Assembly (NCBI RefSeq): GCF_900069005.2
Contig: NZ_LN831279.1
Location: 1-64,000, forward strand
Reading direction: 5' to 3'
Length of the DNA: 64,000 nt
Origin: Paenibacillus sp. GM2
Lineage (GTDB): Bacteria; Bacillota; Bacilli; Paenibacillales; Paenibacillaceae
The position numbers and the translations under genes were made by a program. Below, in pieces: positions 17,013 to 25,958 of the stretch (positions within the stretch are counted from its first letter, which is position 1; each line of letters begins with the position of its first letter). The notes under the pieces were generated by a model. It searched no databases. It was not told the DNA's origin and worked only from the letters and a program-made list of their open reading frames with translations.

Positions 17013-20000
17013 ATGTTTTGGACGGAAGAGAAGCTGGAAGCGCGTATTAAGGAGTTGGAGACCTATCGTTACCGAGAAGCTATGCAGTTGGTGGAGTGGA
17101 AGATACAGGAGGATGAGGAGGGAGCCAATGGAAAATATCCTTCACAGCCTGCCGGACAATCCGTTATCCGTTTGGGGGAGCACTGGACCGGCCGAGACCG
17201 TTATTTGTGGATGTACAAGCGGGTGGACGTGCCGACGGACTGGAAAGGCCGGCGTATTGTAGGCCGCTTTGATTTTGGACGGACAGGCGGAGGCAACAAT
17301 AGCGGATTTGAAGCTCTGCTGTTCCTGAACGGGAAGCCGTATCAGGGCGTAGATTCCAATCACCAGGAGGTGTTTCTCGAGGAAGATGCTGCGGGGAGTA
17401 CGCTCGATTTTGCCTTCCGTCTGTGGTCTGGTCTTGAAGGCGGCGGGAAGCCAACGCCACAGGAGCATCGCATTAAGCTGGCAGAGCTGGCTTGCTTGGA
17501 TGAAGCGGCGGATGACCTATACTTCACCGGTCGGGCTGTACTTGCCGTCAGCAGGCAGCTGGCGGATAGCCAGCCGGAGAAGCAGGAGCTGATCACGGCG
17601 CTGAATCGTGCGTTTGCAGAACTGGATTGGTCGCGGCCCGGCAGCGAGGCTTTCTATGCCTCCGTCGCTGCGGGCAATGCCCTGCTGCAGACGAAGCTGG
17701 CGGCGATGCAGCGAGAGCATCCGGTTACGGTTACGGCAGTGGGCCATACCCATATCGATGTCGCCTGGCTGTGGCGGCTGACTCATACGCGGGAGAAAGC
17801 GGCGCGTTCCTTCTCCACCGTTCTGAGGTTGATGAAGCAGTATCCCGAGTATATCTTCCTGCAGACCCAGCCGCAGCTGTACGACTATATCAAGCAGGAC
17901 TACCCGGAGATTTACGCCGAAATTGCCGATCGTATCAAGGAAGGACGTTGGGAGGCTGGCGGGGCGATGTGGCTGGAGGCGGACTGTAACCTGACGAGCG
18001 GAGAATCGCTGGTTCGTCAGATTCTGTACGGTACGAAGTTCTTCCGCGAGGAATTCGGCGCGGAATGCAAATATCTCTGGCTGCCAGATGTTTTTGGCTA
18101 CAGCTGGGCGCTGCCGCAGATTTTACGCAAATCAGGCATCGACACCTTTATGACGACCAAAATCAGTTGGAGTCAATACAATCGTATGCCGCATGATACG
18201 TTCCGTTGGAGAGGCATGGACGGTACCGAGGTGCTGGCCCATTTCATTACGACACCGGAAGGGCCCGAGTCCAGCGCTTGGTATTATACATACAACGGGT
18301 TGATCGAGCCGTTCTCCGTGCAGGGCATCTGGGACCAGTACAGGGACAAGAATCTGAACAGAGAGCTGTTATTGTCTTACGGGTATGGCGATGGCGGCGG
18401 CGGAGTTAACCGTGAGATGCTGGAAATGCGCCGCAGACTGGATGAGATTCCAGGGGTTCCAAATGTGAAGACGGGGCGGGCTGATACGTATTTTGAACGG
18501 TTGCAGACAACGATTGAGAGCACGGATGAGTATGTCCACACATGGGATGGAGAGCTGTATCTGGAATTCCATAGAGGCACATATACGAGCCAGGCCTATA
18601 ACAAACGGATGAACCGGAAGCTGGAGCTGCTGTATCGGGAATCCGAATGGCTGCAAGCGATACTGGCTGCGGAGACAGGGGATTTCTCCAGGTATCCGGC
18701 TCAGCAGCTATATGAGGGCTGGAAAATCATTTTGCGCAATCAGTTCCATGATATCATTCCTGGCTCTTCCATCCGCGAGGTATATGAGGATTCCCGGGCG
18801 GAGTATGCGGAAGCGCTTCGGATTGGTGAGGAAGCCGCCGCATCGGCCAAAGAGGGTCTAATGGCCTTAAACAGCGGAAGAGATGAAATAGAATATACAG
18901 TGTTTAATGGTGCCTTCTATAAGCGCAGCGATCTTGTCATTTTAACGGATGCGGAGGGCCAAGACAGGGAATGGAGAGACGGAAGCGGGCGCGTGCTGCG
19001 TTCACAAAGACAGGGGGACAAATGGCTGATCGAGGTTCCTGATCTTCCTATGATGGGGGCTGCAATCCTTAAAGCCCGCCCGGCTGAACCAATCCAGCAG
19101 GATGTGCCATTCCACTGGGAAGCCTCCCGGCTGACCACTCCATTTTATGTTCTTGAGTGGAACGAGGCGGGGCAATTAACCCGCATTTACGATCGGGAAG
19201 CGGAGCGGGAAGTCCTCGCTGCGGGAGAGTGCGGCAATGTACTGCAGGTGTTCGAGGATAAGCCAAAAATGTATGAGGCATGGGATATTGATCTGTTCTA
19301 TCAGGAGAAAATGCGGGAGATTACGGATTTGCAGTCCATGTCCTTGATTGAGAGCGGACCGTTAGCCGCTGTACTGGAATTGAAATGGGATTATATGGAC
19401 TCAACCCTTACCCAGAAAGTTAAGGTGTACTCGGGAAGTCGGCGGATCGACTTTGAGACGCTGGTCGATTGGCACGAACGGCAGCAGTTATTGAAGGTTG
19501 CGTTCCCGGTTGCGGTAAGATCGACAGAAGCCACTTACGATATTCAATTTGGCAATGTGAAGCGGCCGACCCACTGGAATACGAGCTGGGATTATGCGCG
19601 TTTCGAAAGTGTGGGGCATCAATGGGCTGATTTGTCGGAGCGAGGGTATGGCGTGAGCTTGCTCAATGATTGCAAATATGGGTACGACATCAAGGATCAT
19701 GTGATGAGGCTGTCATTGATTAAGTCGGCCACCGAGCCGGATTGGCAGGCAGACCAAGGCGAGCATCTCTTCACTTACGCTTTGCTGCCGCATCTGGGAG
19801 ATTGGGCTGTCGGAAGAACGGTGGAGGAGGCATGGTCGCTGAATAACCTGCTGCAGGCGGTACAGGGAGGATATGCCGCCGGAGCCGGCAGGTCGCTGAT
19901 CCGAACGGATGCCGACGGCATCGCGATTGATGCGGTGAAGCTGTCAGAGCAAGGCGACGGTCTGATCGTCCGACTACATGAATATCTGGGGGGACGTAGC

Positions 20001-20174
20001 GAGGTCACATTATCCAGCGATTACCCGGTTTACTCCTGGCAGGTGTGCGATCTGATGGAACGCCCTCTATCGGAAGCAGTGAACGGTCTCGAGATCCGCC
20101 ATAGCTTCAAGCCTTATGAGATTAATACTTTTCTAGTGAAATTCTCTGGCCTATCCGGAGAAGGCCGCAAGTAG
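17013..20174 (+). CDS. GH38 alpha-mannosidase
   Basis: This cytoplasmic exo-alpha-mannosidase of 1053 residues has no signal peptide. The GH38 catalytic domain begins at GHTHIDVAWLWRLTHTREK (zinc ligands H and D, around residues 245-250). The nucleophile is Asp359 in YLWLPDVFGYSWALPQ. C-terminal beta-sandwich domains follow, including FNGAFYKRSDLV and HSFKPYEINTFL. It removes alpha-linked mannose from oligosaccharides such as N-glycan or yeast-mannan fragments. ATG 17013 has GGAGGAG upstream, preferred over the TTG frame at 16950 that would include the operator. It is first gene of an operon with two esterases, spaced 20-60 bp. Confidence 0.95.
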   Translation: MFWTEEKLEARIKELETYRYREAMQLVEWKIQEDEEGANGKYPSQPAGQSVIRLGEHWTGRDRYLWMYKRVDVPTDWKGRRIVGRFDFGRTGGGNNSGFEALLFLNGKPYQGVDSNHQEVFLEEDAAGSTLDFAFRLWSGLEGGGKPTPQEHRIKLAELACLDEAADDLYFTGRAVLAVSRQLADSQPEKQELITALNRAFAELDWSRPGSEAFYASVAAGNALLQTKLAAMQREHPVTVTAVGHTHIDVAWLWRLTHTREKAARSFSTVLRLMKQYPEYIFLQTQPQLYDYIKQDYPEIYAEIADRIKEGRWEAGGAMWLEADCNLTSGESLVRQILYGTKFFREEFGAECKYLWLPDVFGYSWALPQILRKSGIDTFMTTKISWSQYNRMPHDTFRWRGMDGTEVLAHFITTPEGPESSAWYYTYNGLIEPFSVQGIWDQYRDKNLNRELLLSYGYGDGGGGVNREMLEMRRRLDEIPGVPNVKTGRADTYFERLQTTIESTDEYVHTWDGELYLEFHRGTYTSQAYNKRMNRKLELLYRESEWLQAILAAETGDFSRYPAQQLYEGWKIILRNQFHDIIPGSSIREVYEDSRAEYAEALRIGEEAAASAKEGLMALNSGRDEIEYTVFNGAFYKRSDLVILTDAEGQDREWRDGSGRVLRSQRQGDKWLIEVPDLPMMGAAILKARPAEPIQQDVPFHWEASRLTTPFYVLEWNEAGQLTRIYDREAEREVLAAGECGNVLQVFEDKPKMYEAWDIDLFYQEKMREITDLQSMSLIESGPLAAVLELKWDYMDSTLTQKVKVYSGSRRIDFETLVDWHERQQLLKVAFPVAVRSTEATYDIQFGNVKRPTHWNTSWDYARFESVGHQWADLSERGYGVSLLNDCKYGYDIKDHVMRLSLIKSATEPDWQADQGEHLFTYALLPHLGDWAVGRTVEEAWSLNNLLQAVQGGYAAGAGRSLIRTDADGIAIDAVKLSEQGDGLIVRLHEYLGGRSEVTLSSDYPVYSWQVCDLMERPLSEAVNGLEIRHSFKPYEINTFLVKFSGLSGEGRK

Positions 20175-20233
20175 AACGATAGGCAATTGGAGCCTTGAAG
20201 CAGCAAAACTGTATTTTGGGAGAGAACTCAAAT

Positions 20234-21028
20234 ATGAAAATGGAACTATGGCCGGAAGAGGCCCCTTTGGCGTTCGGCAGTCAAGTAGAAGATCGTCCTG
20301 CCATAACCGCTTATCTCGCAGAGAATAAAGGGAATTTGCAATCGGCTGTTATTGTGCTCCCGGGAGGAGGCTACGAATCATTAGCTCATCATGAAGGTGA
20401 ACCTATAGCCAGATGGCTAAATGGAATAGGGATTACTGCTTTTGTGCTTGAATACAGGGTAGCGCCATATAAGCATCCGGCTCAACTGCTGGATATTCAA
20501 CGGGCGATCCGCTATGTCAGAGCGCACGCTGAATCATGGCAAATCGATCCGGCCAGATTAGGGCTGATAGGGTTCTCGGCAGGAGGCCATTTGGCCGCTA
20601 CTGCGGGAACCCACTATGACGAAGGTGACCCTGCATCTCTCGATCCAATCGAACATTTTAGTTGCCGTCCTGACTTTTTAATGCTATGTTATCCGGTTAT
20701 AAGCATGGGCGAATTTGGCCATGGGGGATCTCGCATTCACCTGCTGGGTGAACATCCATCGGCCGGAGAGCTTGAATATTTGTCAAATGAACTTAGAGTA
20801 ACGGCTGATACGCCACCGACTTTCCTGTGGCATACTGCTGATGATCCAGTAGTTCCGGTTGAAAACACTTTGCTGTTCGCTCGGGCGCTAAGTCGCTGTA
20901 AAGTGCCGTTCGAGATACATTTGTATCAAAGCGGCAAACATGGCTTAGGTTTGGCAGAGGATCATCCGGAAGCCCGAACTTGGCCTGATCTGTGCGCACG
21001 CTGGTTGAGGCGTATCGGAATTTTGTAA
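20234..21028 (+). CDS. Alpha/beta-hydrolase, acetylxylan/sugar-esterase type
   Basis: This 264-residue alpha/beta-hydrolase of the BD-FAE/pectin-acetylesterase-like group has the oxyanion motif LPGGGYESLAHHEGE, a nucleophile in GFSAGGHLAA, an acid in the HTADDPVVP strand and the catalytic histidine in GKHGLGLA. Such enzymes take acetyl or similar groups off sugars. The chosen ATG 20234 follows a GGGAG site; a TTG 39 bases earlier lacks one. No signal peptide, so it acts on imported glycans. It lies between the alpha-mannosidase and an SGNH esterase, suggesting that the natural substrate is an acylated mannose-containing oligosaccharide. Confidence 0.82.
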   Translation: MKMELWPEEAPLAFGSQVEDRPAITAYLAENKGNLQSAVIVLPGGGYESLAHHEGEPIARWLNGIGITAFVLEYRVAPYKHPAQLLDIQRAIRYVRAHAESWQIDPARLGLIGFSAGGHLAATAGTHYDEGDPASLDPIEHFSCRPDFLMLCYPVISMGEFGHGGSRIHLLGEHPSAGELEYLSNELRVTADTPPTFLWHTADDPVVPVENTLLFARALSRCKVPFEIHLYQSGKHGLGLAEDHPEARTWPDLCARWLRRIGIL

Positions 21029-21054
21029 TAGATTTGACGAAAGGAGAGACAGCG

Positions 21055-21717
21055 ATGTTAGTAGGCTATAACGAGAAGCTGATCATGATTGGCGACTCTG
21101 TGACAGATTGTGAGAGGGCTCGTCCTTATGGAGAAGGTCTATTTGGAGGAATTGGAAAAGGGTATGTCATGATGGCAGACGCTCTGATCCAGTCGGTATA
21201 TCCTGAGCGGGGTATTCGTATCACGAATATGGGCGCGAGCGGCAATACGATTCGGGATTTGCAGCAGCGGTGGACAACAGACGTAATGGACTTGAAGCCA
21301 GATTGGCTGTCTATTATGATTGGGATCAATGATGTATGGAGACAATTTGATACTCCGCACATCACAGAGGGGCATGTATATCTTGGGGAATATGAGCTGA
21401 CGCTTAGAAATTTGGTAGAATCGACGCTTCCCTCTTTGAAAGGACTTATCCTTATGACTCCCTATTATCTGGAGCCTAACCCTCATGATCTGATGAGAGC
21501 AGACATGGATCGGTATGGATCTGTCGTGAAGCGCGTTGCCGATGATTACGGCTGCTTGTTCGTTGATACCCAGCAAGCATTTGCCTCTGTGCTTGAGTCT
21601 ATTTACCCGGCGACGATAGCATGGGATCGGGTTCATCCGAATGCTGCCGGTCATATGGTATTGGCCAAAGCCTTTCTAAATGTCATTGGCTTCGATTGGA
21701 GCAAAGCCTCGCATTAA
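21055..21717 (+). CDS. SGNH/GDSL hydrolase (carbohydrate esterase-like)
   Basis: This 220-residue protein has all four SGNH blocks: IGDSVTD with the nucleophile serine, the NMGASGNTI glycine, IGINDVW with the asparagine, and the DRVHPN block with the catalytic aspartate and histidine. The layout matches rhamnogalacturonan- and xylan-acetylesterase relatives. ATG 21055 has AAAGGAGAG upstream; the longer frame overlaps the previous gene. Last gene of the mannosidase operon, followed by a terminator that starts inside its 3' end. Confidence 0.85.
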   Translation: MLVGYNEKLIMIGDSVTDCERARPYGEGLFGGIGKGYVMMADALIQSVYPERGIRITNMGASGNTIRDLQQRWTTDVMDLKPDWLSIMIGINDVWRQFDTPHITEGHVYLGEYELTLRNLVESTLPSLKGLILMTPYYLEPNPHDLMRADMDRYGSVVKRVADDYGCLFVDTQQAFASVLESIYPATIAWDRVHPNAAGHMVLAKAFLNVIGFDWSKASH

Positions 21718-21733
21718 GCGGGGCTTTTTTTTA
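21704..21733 (+). terminator. Terminator of the mannosidase operon
   Basis: AAGCCTCGC and GCGGGGCTT form the stem with an ATTAA loop, followed by eight Ts. The left arm overlaps the last codons of the esterase gene. Confidence 0.88.
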
Positions 21734-21756
21734 TTTGTGCGACATAGAATGAGGAT

Positions 21757-21815
21757 TTCCCCCGGTAAAATCGTTCTTCTCCCCGGTTTTCGCTTATATG
21801 GGATTGCGATATGTT
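21757..21815 (+). promoter_or_regulatory. Direct-repeat promoter A (GH36 unit)
   Basis: CCGGT half-sites at 21762 and 21783, 21 bp apart, with the second reading CCCCGGTTTTCG. TTTTCG serves as a poor -35, and a TATGTT -10 follows exactly 17 bp later (21810-21815). Promoters B and C have the same geometry. Probable site of the YesN-type regulator at 29.7 kb. Confidence 0.72.
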
Positions 21816-22187
21816 TAGGGGGCAGTATGCTTCAAGTGCGTGTTCAAAAAGGCCGGTTTTCAGCAGCGAGAAGGTCGGATGAAGCCAGGAAAGAAAGGGG
21901 CGGAGCGTAGACAAAACCAACGTGAGCACCTGAGATGTTTTTGTAAGCATTGGCTTAGACCCGGCTGAACTCAAGGATTCGATGTCGAGTTACTTCTTGA
22001 TTCACTTCGTGCTAGATATCGATTTTAATCCTTTATCAGCCAGGCTGATGAAATTCTATATTGCCAGAAAACCTTCATTCGGATCATGGTCGCGCATTCT
22101 GAATAACCTTGATCGGTTTTCTGATCGAAAGCGGACTTTTTGAACAACATCTTTGAAAGTATGTAAGCGAGTACAGGAGGGCTATAC
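21816..22187 (+). other. Long leader of the GH36 gene with an unassigned open frame
   Basis: About 370 nt separate promoter A from the GH36 start. Within it the frame 21934-22143 stays open for 69 codons and looks protein-like (containing SYFLIHFVLDIDFNPLSARL), but it has no convincing start or ribosome site and I know no matching family. It could be a relic of an inserted gene or a structured leader. Confidence 0.35.
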
Positions 22188-23951
22188 ATGTCGATGAGGC
22201 AACACCACTTTCATTGGACTGACGGAGGCGATGGCGTTCAGTGGGAGATTACAACGGAGACTCCTGAAGCAGGAATAGAGCTGGTTCATATTCGAATCAG
22301 TCTGGAAAACCCAGACATACCACCGTGCATCCAATTGACTTGGGAGCATCCGGCAGCTGATATTCAAGGGGTCTGGCATCCGAACTGCGGAAGGAACCGG
22401 GGATTTGTGCCGGATTGGGGGGCTGGTTATACCAGCCGACTGACCAACTCTTCTCCCGTGGTATGTCTCTTTAGCGGAACTGGCCGAAACAAGCTGACAT
22501 TTGCTTTCTCGGATGCGTTGAACCCGATTGTGATGAAGGCCGGTGTTCATGAGGAGACCGCGGAGTATCATTGTGCGGTGACTCTGTTTGACGAGCCGGT
22601 GGCACCGCTAAGCCATTATGAGGCGACGCTTAGGGTGGATTGCCGGGACTTATTTTATTACGAGGCATTGAATGAAGTTCAGAACTGGTGGAGCGGGTTG
22701 CCTGGTCTGACTCCTGCCCCGGTTCCGGACTCTGCCCGCGAGCCGATGTACTCAACCTGGTACAGCTATCACCAGCAACTGGTGCCGGAAGAGATTGAGG
22801 AACAATGCCGCCTGGCCAAGAAACTGGGTTGTGAATCCGTGATTGTGGACGACGGGTGGCAAACAGCGGACAATCTGCGCGGATATGCATACTGCGGCGA
22901 TTGGAACGTGTGCCCGGACAAAATACCGAATATGAAAGAGCATGTAGAGCGGGTTCATCGCTTGGGAATGAAATATTTGCTCTGGTATTCCGTTCCTTTT
23001 GTTGGCATGCATAGCCGGGCCTGGAACCAATTTCAGGATAAAATGCTGTATACGATTGAAGAGCGAGGCTGGGGAATCGTAGATCCAAGGTATCCCGAGG
23101 TACGCGAATATTTAATCTTGATCTATGAAAAGGCGCTGATAGAATGGGACCTGGACGGTTTCAAGCTGGATTTTATGGATAGCTTCCTACCTCCAGGGGG
23201 AAGGAAGCCGGAGTACGGCAACGGGCGCGATTATGTGTCGGTATCGGAGGCAGTGGACCGGCTGATGACCGACATTATGCAGCGTCTGCGCAGGATTAAA
23301 CCGAAGGTGATGATTGAGTTTCGTCAATCTTATATTGGGCCGCATATGCGCAAGTACGGCAATATGTTCCGAGCCTCGGATTGCCCCAATGATTCTATCG
23401 AGAATCGGGTGCGCACTTTGGATATTCGGCTTCTATGCGGCAATACGGCTGCACATGCTGATCCGATCATGTGGAGCATGGAAGAACCGGCAGAATCGGC
23501 AGCACTTCAGCTCATCAATGCATTGTTTGCCGTGCCGCAAATTTCGGTTAGATTGGATCAGCTCCCTGAACGACATCAAGATATGGCAGCGTTTTGGCTG
23601 AGCTTCTGGAGGGAACATCGGCAGGTTTTGCTGGATGGACCGCTTGAGCCTTATCATCCGGAGCTGCTGTATCCTGTAGTCATCGCTGCAGCAAAAGATA
23701 TCCTAATCGCCGCTGCTTATGAGCGGACGGTAGTGCCCCTTAATCGCGAGCTGCCAAAGACCGTCGTGCTGATTAATGGCACGCGAGAAAATGGAATGAT
23801 TGTGGAGTGGGCAGCCAACGCTGGTTCCAGAGCAGTTACGGTACAAGATACTACCGGGCGCGTAATGCAGGAGTACAACCTGGGTATAGAAGGGGTACAG
23901 CAAATTTCTGTTCCGCCCGCAGGTCTTGTTACACTTATAGCAGGCAAATAA
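22188..23951 (+). CDS. GH36-type alpha-galactosidase
   Basis: This 587-residue cytoplasmic glycosidase has a beta-sandwich N-terminal domain (to about residue 190) and a TIM barrel. Barrel motifs of clan GH-D are visible: ESVIVDDGWQ, GMKYLLWYSVPFVG, and DLDGFKLDFMDSF, whose aspartate is the expected nucleophile. FRASDCPND holds the likely acid/base aspartate. It should hydrolyse terminal alpha-galactosides or a related alpha-linked sugar. AGGAGGG sits seven bases before the ATG. The gene lies between the mannosidase operon and an ABC importer and shares its promoter architecture with that importer. Confidence 0.85.
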   Translation: MSMRQHHFHWTDGGDGVQWEITTETPEAGIELVHIRISLENPDIPPCIQLTWEHPAADIQGVWHPNCGRNRGFVPDWGAGYTSRLTNSSPVVCLFSGTGRNKLTFAFSDALNPIVMKAGVHEETAEYHCAVTLFDEPVAPLSHYEATLRVDCRDLFYYEALNEVQNWWSGLPGLTPAPVPDSAREPMYSTWYSYHQQLVPEEIEEQCRLAKKLGCESVIVDDGWQTADNLRGYAYCGDWNVCPDKIPNMKEHVERVHRLGMKYLLWYSVPFVGMHSRAWNQFQDKMLYTIEERGWGIVDPRYPEVREYLILIYEKALIEWDLDGFKLDFMDSFLPPGGRKPEYGNGRDYVSVSEAVDRLMTDIMQRLRRIKPKVMIEFRQSYIGPHMRKYGNMFRASDCPNDSIENRVRTLDIRLLCGNTAAHADPIMWSMEEPAESAALQLINALFAVPQISVRLDQLPERHQDMAAFWLSFWREHRQVLLDGPLEPYHPELLYPVVIAAAKDILIAAAYERTVVPLNRELPKTVVLINGTRENGMIVEWAANAGSRAVTVQDTTGRVMQEYNLGIEGVQQISVPPAGLVTLIAGK

Positions 23952-23955
23952 GACT

Positions 23956-24014
23956 TTTATCCGGTATTATCGTCCTTTTCCCCGGTTTTCAGGGAAGGTA
24001 TTTTTTATTAATTT
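23956..24014 (+). promoter_or_regulatory. Direct-repeat promoter B (sugar-binding lipoprotein)
   Basis: CCGGT half-sites at 23961 and 23982 (21 bp apart), the second as CCCCGGTTTTCA. TTTTCA is the poor -35 and TAATTT follows 17 bp later (24009-24014). Same layout as A and C. Confidence 0.72.
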
Positions 24015-24015
24015 T

Positions 24016-24033
24016 GACATGTGAACGCTTTCT
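24016..24033. promoter_or_regulatory. Possible cre site downstream of promoter B
   Basis: TGTGAACGCTTTCT at 24020-24033 matches the CcpA consensus TGNAANCGNWNNCW with one mismatch. It lies just after the -10 of promoter B, where bound CcpA would block transcription. Confidence 0.45.
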
Positions 24034-24099
24034 TTTTAGTTTTAGGTCAGGTCGTTTTTAAGGGGAAACAGAGTACAAATTGAGGAGGTCTTTTCGTAC

Positions 24100-25725
24100 A
24101 TGGCAAAACTAAGAAACAGGTTGACTAGTAGTATGCTGGCTGTTGTTCTGGCAGGTACAGTAGCATTAACGGGATGTGGCAGCTCCGGAGAACCGTCCGC
24201 CTCGCCGTCTTCTTCACCGTCTGAAGGAAAGGAGACGAACGCTGCGGATCAGCCTTATAAGCTGAATTGGTTGAAAGGTCAGGATATATCGAAGCCGTAT
24301 GATTATTCCAAGGATGTCGTGAAGCAGGCGATTGAGAAAAAGCTGAACATTGAGATTATTCCGGAAATGGTGGATGTCCAGCAGTACAAGACGAAGCTGA
24401 ATCTGAAGATGACCAGCGGGGATATTCCCGATGTGGTTCGAATTGATTTCGCCGATGACTTTCAAAAGTATGCGCAGCAGGGCGCTTTTGTCGACCTGAC
24501 CGATCTGATCAATGAGACAGACACACCAAACATTGTTAAGGAAGTGCCTGCGGATGTGTTCGAACAGGCTATGGTTAACGGTAAACTGTATGGAATCCCT
24601 TATCAGGGCGGTCCGGGAGCCGGCTACCGTTGGGATTTGGTAATGCGTACAGATCTTCTGGGCAGCACGCCGGCGCCAACGACGCTTGATGACTATTATA
24701 ATCTGCTCAAGAAGATCAAGGCAGAGCATCCCGATGTCATTCCCCTCGGAGGTTATAACGCAGAGGTCGGTCAACAAAAATATGCCAACAATTCCTTTGA
24801 TCATATTTTTGGCGCATTTGGGGTGACGCCAGGCTTCTTCACGGAAGCGGATGGCAAATTCAGCAATTATGATATCGATCCGAAAATGAGAGAGGCGCTT
24901 CTTTACCTGCAAAAGATGTATTCAGAAGGACTTATTGATAAGGAATTCGCTACGATCAAGGAAGAGCAGCTGCGGACCAAGCTGTATAGCGGCAAGCTGT
25001 TCTCCTGGATGGGCTGGTGGTCTACGGCTAACGATTATGATACACAAATCGAGACAAACCTGTTGAAGCAAAGCGGAGAGCTGGCATCGGATGGCAGTTT
25101 GCCTGACCAATCCAATTTGCCTTTCAAATATTTAACGTTGACGGGTTCCCTTGTCGGAGCCGATGGTACGGCAGTGGCTCCGGCAGGTGCCCCATTCAAT
25201 CAAATGACGGCGATTAGCGTCAAGACGAAAGATCCTGCACGGGTATTGCAAATTATCGAGGATTCCTTGTCGCCTGAAAATCAAATGCTTACGGTGTGGG
25301 GAATCGAAGGCGAAGACTACAAGATTGAGAACGGTAAAATGTCGGTAGTAACGGATTTGGTAGATCCTAAAACGATGCAAGACAAGGACGGTAATTTCCG
25401 CAGTATCCAAAGCTATTTGTTTGCTCCCGGGCTGAAAGGCTGGCCGCGATATCTAGAATCGTTACCGCTTCGGCATTCCCAGGCGCTTGATGTAGCTATT
25501 ACGAATAAATATCAAATCACAGATGCCTCCAACTTCTTGGATTCTCCAACCAAAATTGCCAAGCTGGTAGAGCTTAATACGATGCGCGACTCTGTATTTA
25601 CTCAGATTATCATGGGCGGGGATATTAAGAAATTTGATGAATTCGTGGAAAAATGGAAGTCCCAAGGCGGATCGCAAATTTTAAGCGAGTTGGAAGCATC
25701 GTTCAAGAAAAAACAAGGCAAATAA
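24100..25725 (+). CDS. LplA/YtcQ-type sugar-binding lipoprotein
   Basis: This extracellular solute-binding protein of 541 residues has a lipoprotein signal peptide ending at the lipobox LTGC (Cys26) and a low-complexity serine/proline linker. The binding fold contains MTSGDIPDVVRIDFADDFQKY and KLYGIPYQGGPG, typical of the large oligosaccharide binders associated with LplB/YtcP permeases. It captures an oligosaccharide for the permeases encoded next. A strong terminator follows it and the permeases have their own copy of the same promoter type, allowing more binder than permease. GGAGG lies about ten bases before the ATG. Confidence 0.92.
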   Translation: MAKLRNRLTSSMLAVVLAGTVALTGCGSSGEPSASPSSSPSEGKETNAADQPYKLNWLKGQDISKPYDYSKDVVKQAIEKKLNIEIIPEMVDVQQYKTKLNLKMTSGDIPDVVRIDFADDFQKYAQQGAFVDLTDLINETDTPNIVKEVPADVFEQAMVNGKLYGIPYQGGPGAGYRWDLVMRTDLLGSTPAPTTLDDYYNLLKKIKAEHPDVIPLGGYNAEVGQQKYANNSFDHIFGAFGVTPGFFTEADGKFSNYDIDPKMREALLYLQKMYSEGLIDKEFATIKEEQLRTKLYSGKLFSWMGWWSTANDYDTQIETNLLKQSGELASDGSLPDQSNLPFKYLTLTGSLVGADGTAVAPAGAPFNQMTAISVKTKDPARVLQIIEDSLSPENQMLTVWGIEGEDYKIENGKMSVVTDLVDPKTMQDKDGNFRSIQSYLFAPGLKGWPRYLESLPLRHSQALDVAITNKYQITDASNFLDSPTKIAKLVELNTMRDSVFTQIIMGGDIKKFDEFVEKWKSQGGSQILSELEASFKKKQGK

Positions 25726-25775
25726 TCCCCTTTTAGGGTAAGGGAACTCATGAATGATTGAATGTACAATCAAGA

Positions 25776-25820
25776 ACGGGAAAGGGGTCGCTCCATGGAG
25801 CAGCCTCTTCCCGTCTTTTT
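25776..25820 (+). terminator. Terminator after the binding-protein gene
   Basis: ACGGGAA...GGGGTCGCTCC pairs with GGAGC...CCTCTTCCCGT around a short AT loop and is followed by seven Ts. Confidence 0.9.
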
Positions 25821-25844
25821 TTCTTCCTAACTTAAAACTCGACT

Positions 25845-25903
25845 TTTCCCCTGTAATACTTCGCTTCTGTCCGGTTTTCGGTTCAGGAGGGATTAGATAT
25901 ATT
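25845..25903 (+). promoter_or_regulatory. Direct-repeat promoter C (permease-kinase-regulator operon)
   Basis: CCTGT at 25850 and CCGGT at 25871 (21 bp apart), the second as GTCCGGTTTTCG. TTTTCG is the poor -35, and TATATT follows 17 bp later (25898-25903). Third copy of the A/B layout. Confidence 0.7.
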
Positions 25904-25958
25904 ATTTATGAAAGCCCTTTCGAAACGGTTGTATATGGAACAAGGAGGCATAAAAAGA

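Noticed and set aside
24214-24912. 232-codon antisense frame in the binding-protein gene
   Set aside because: Antisense shadow with unlikely composition; the sense frame has a lipobox and fold motifs.
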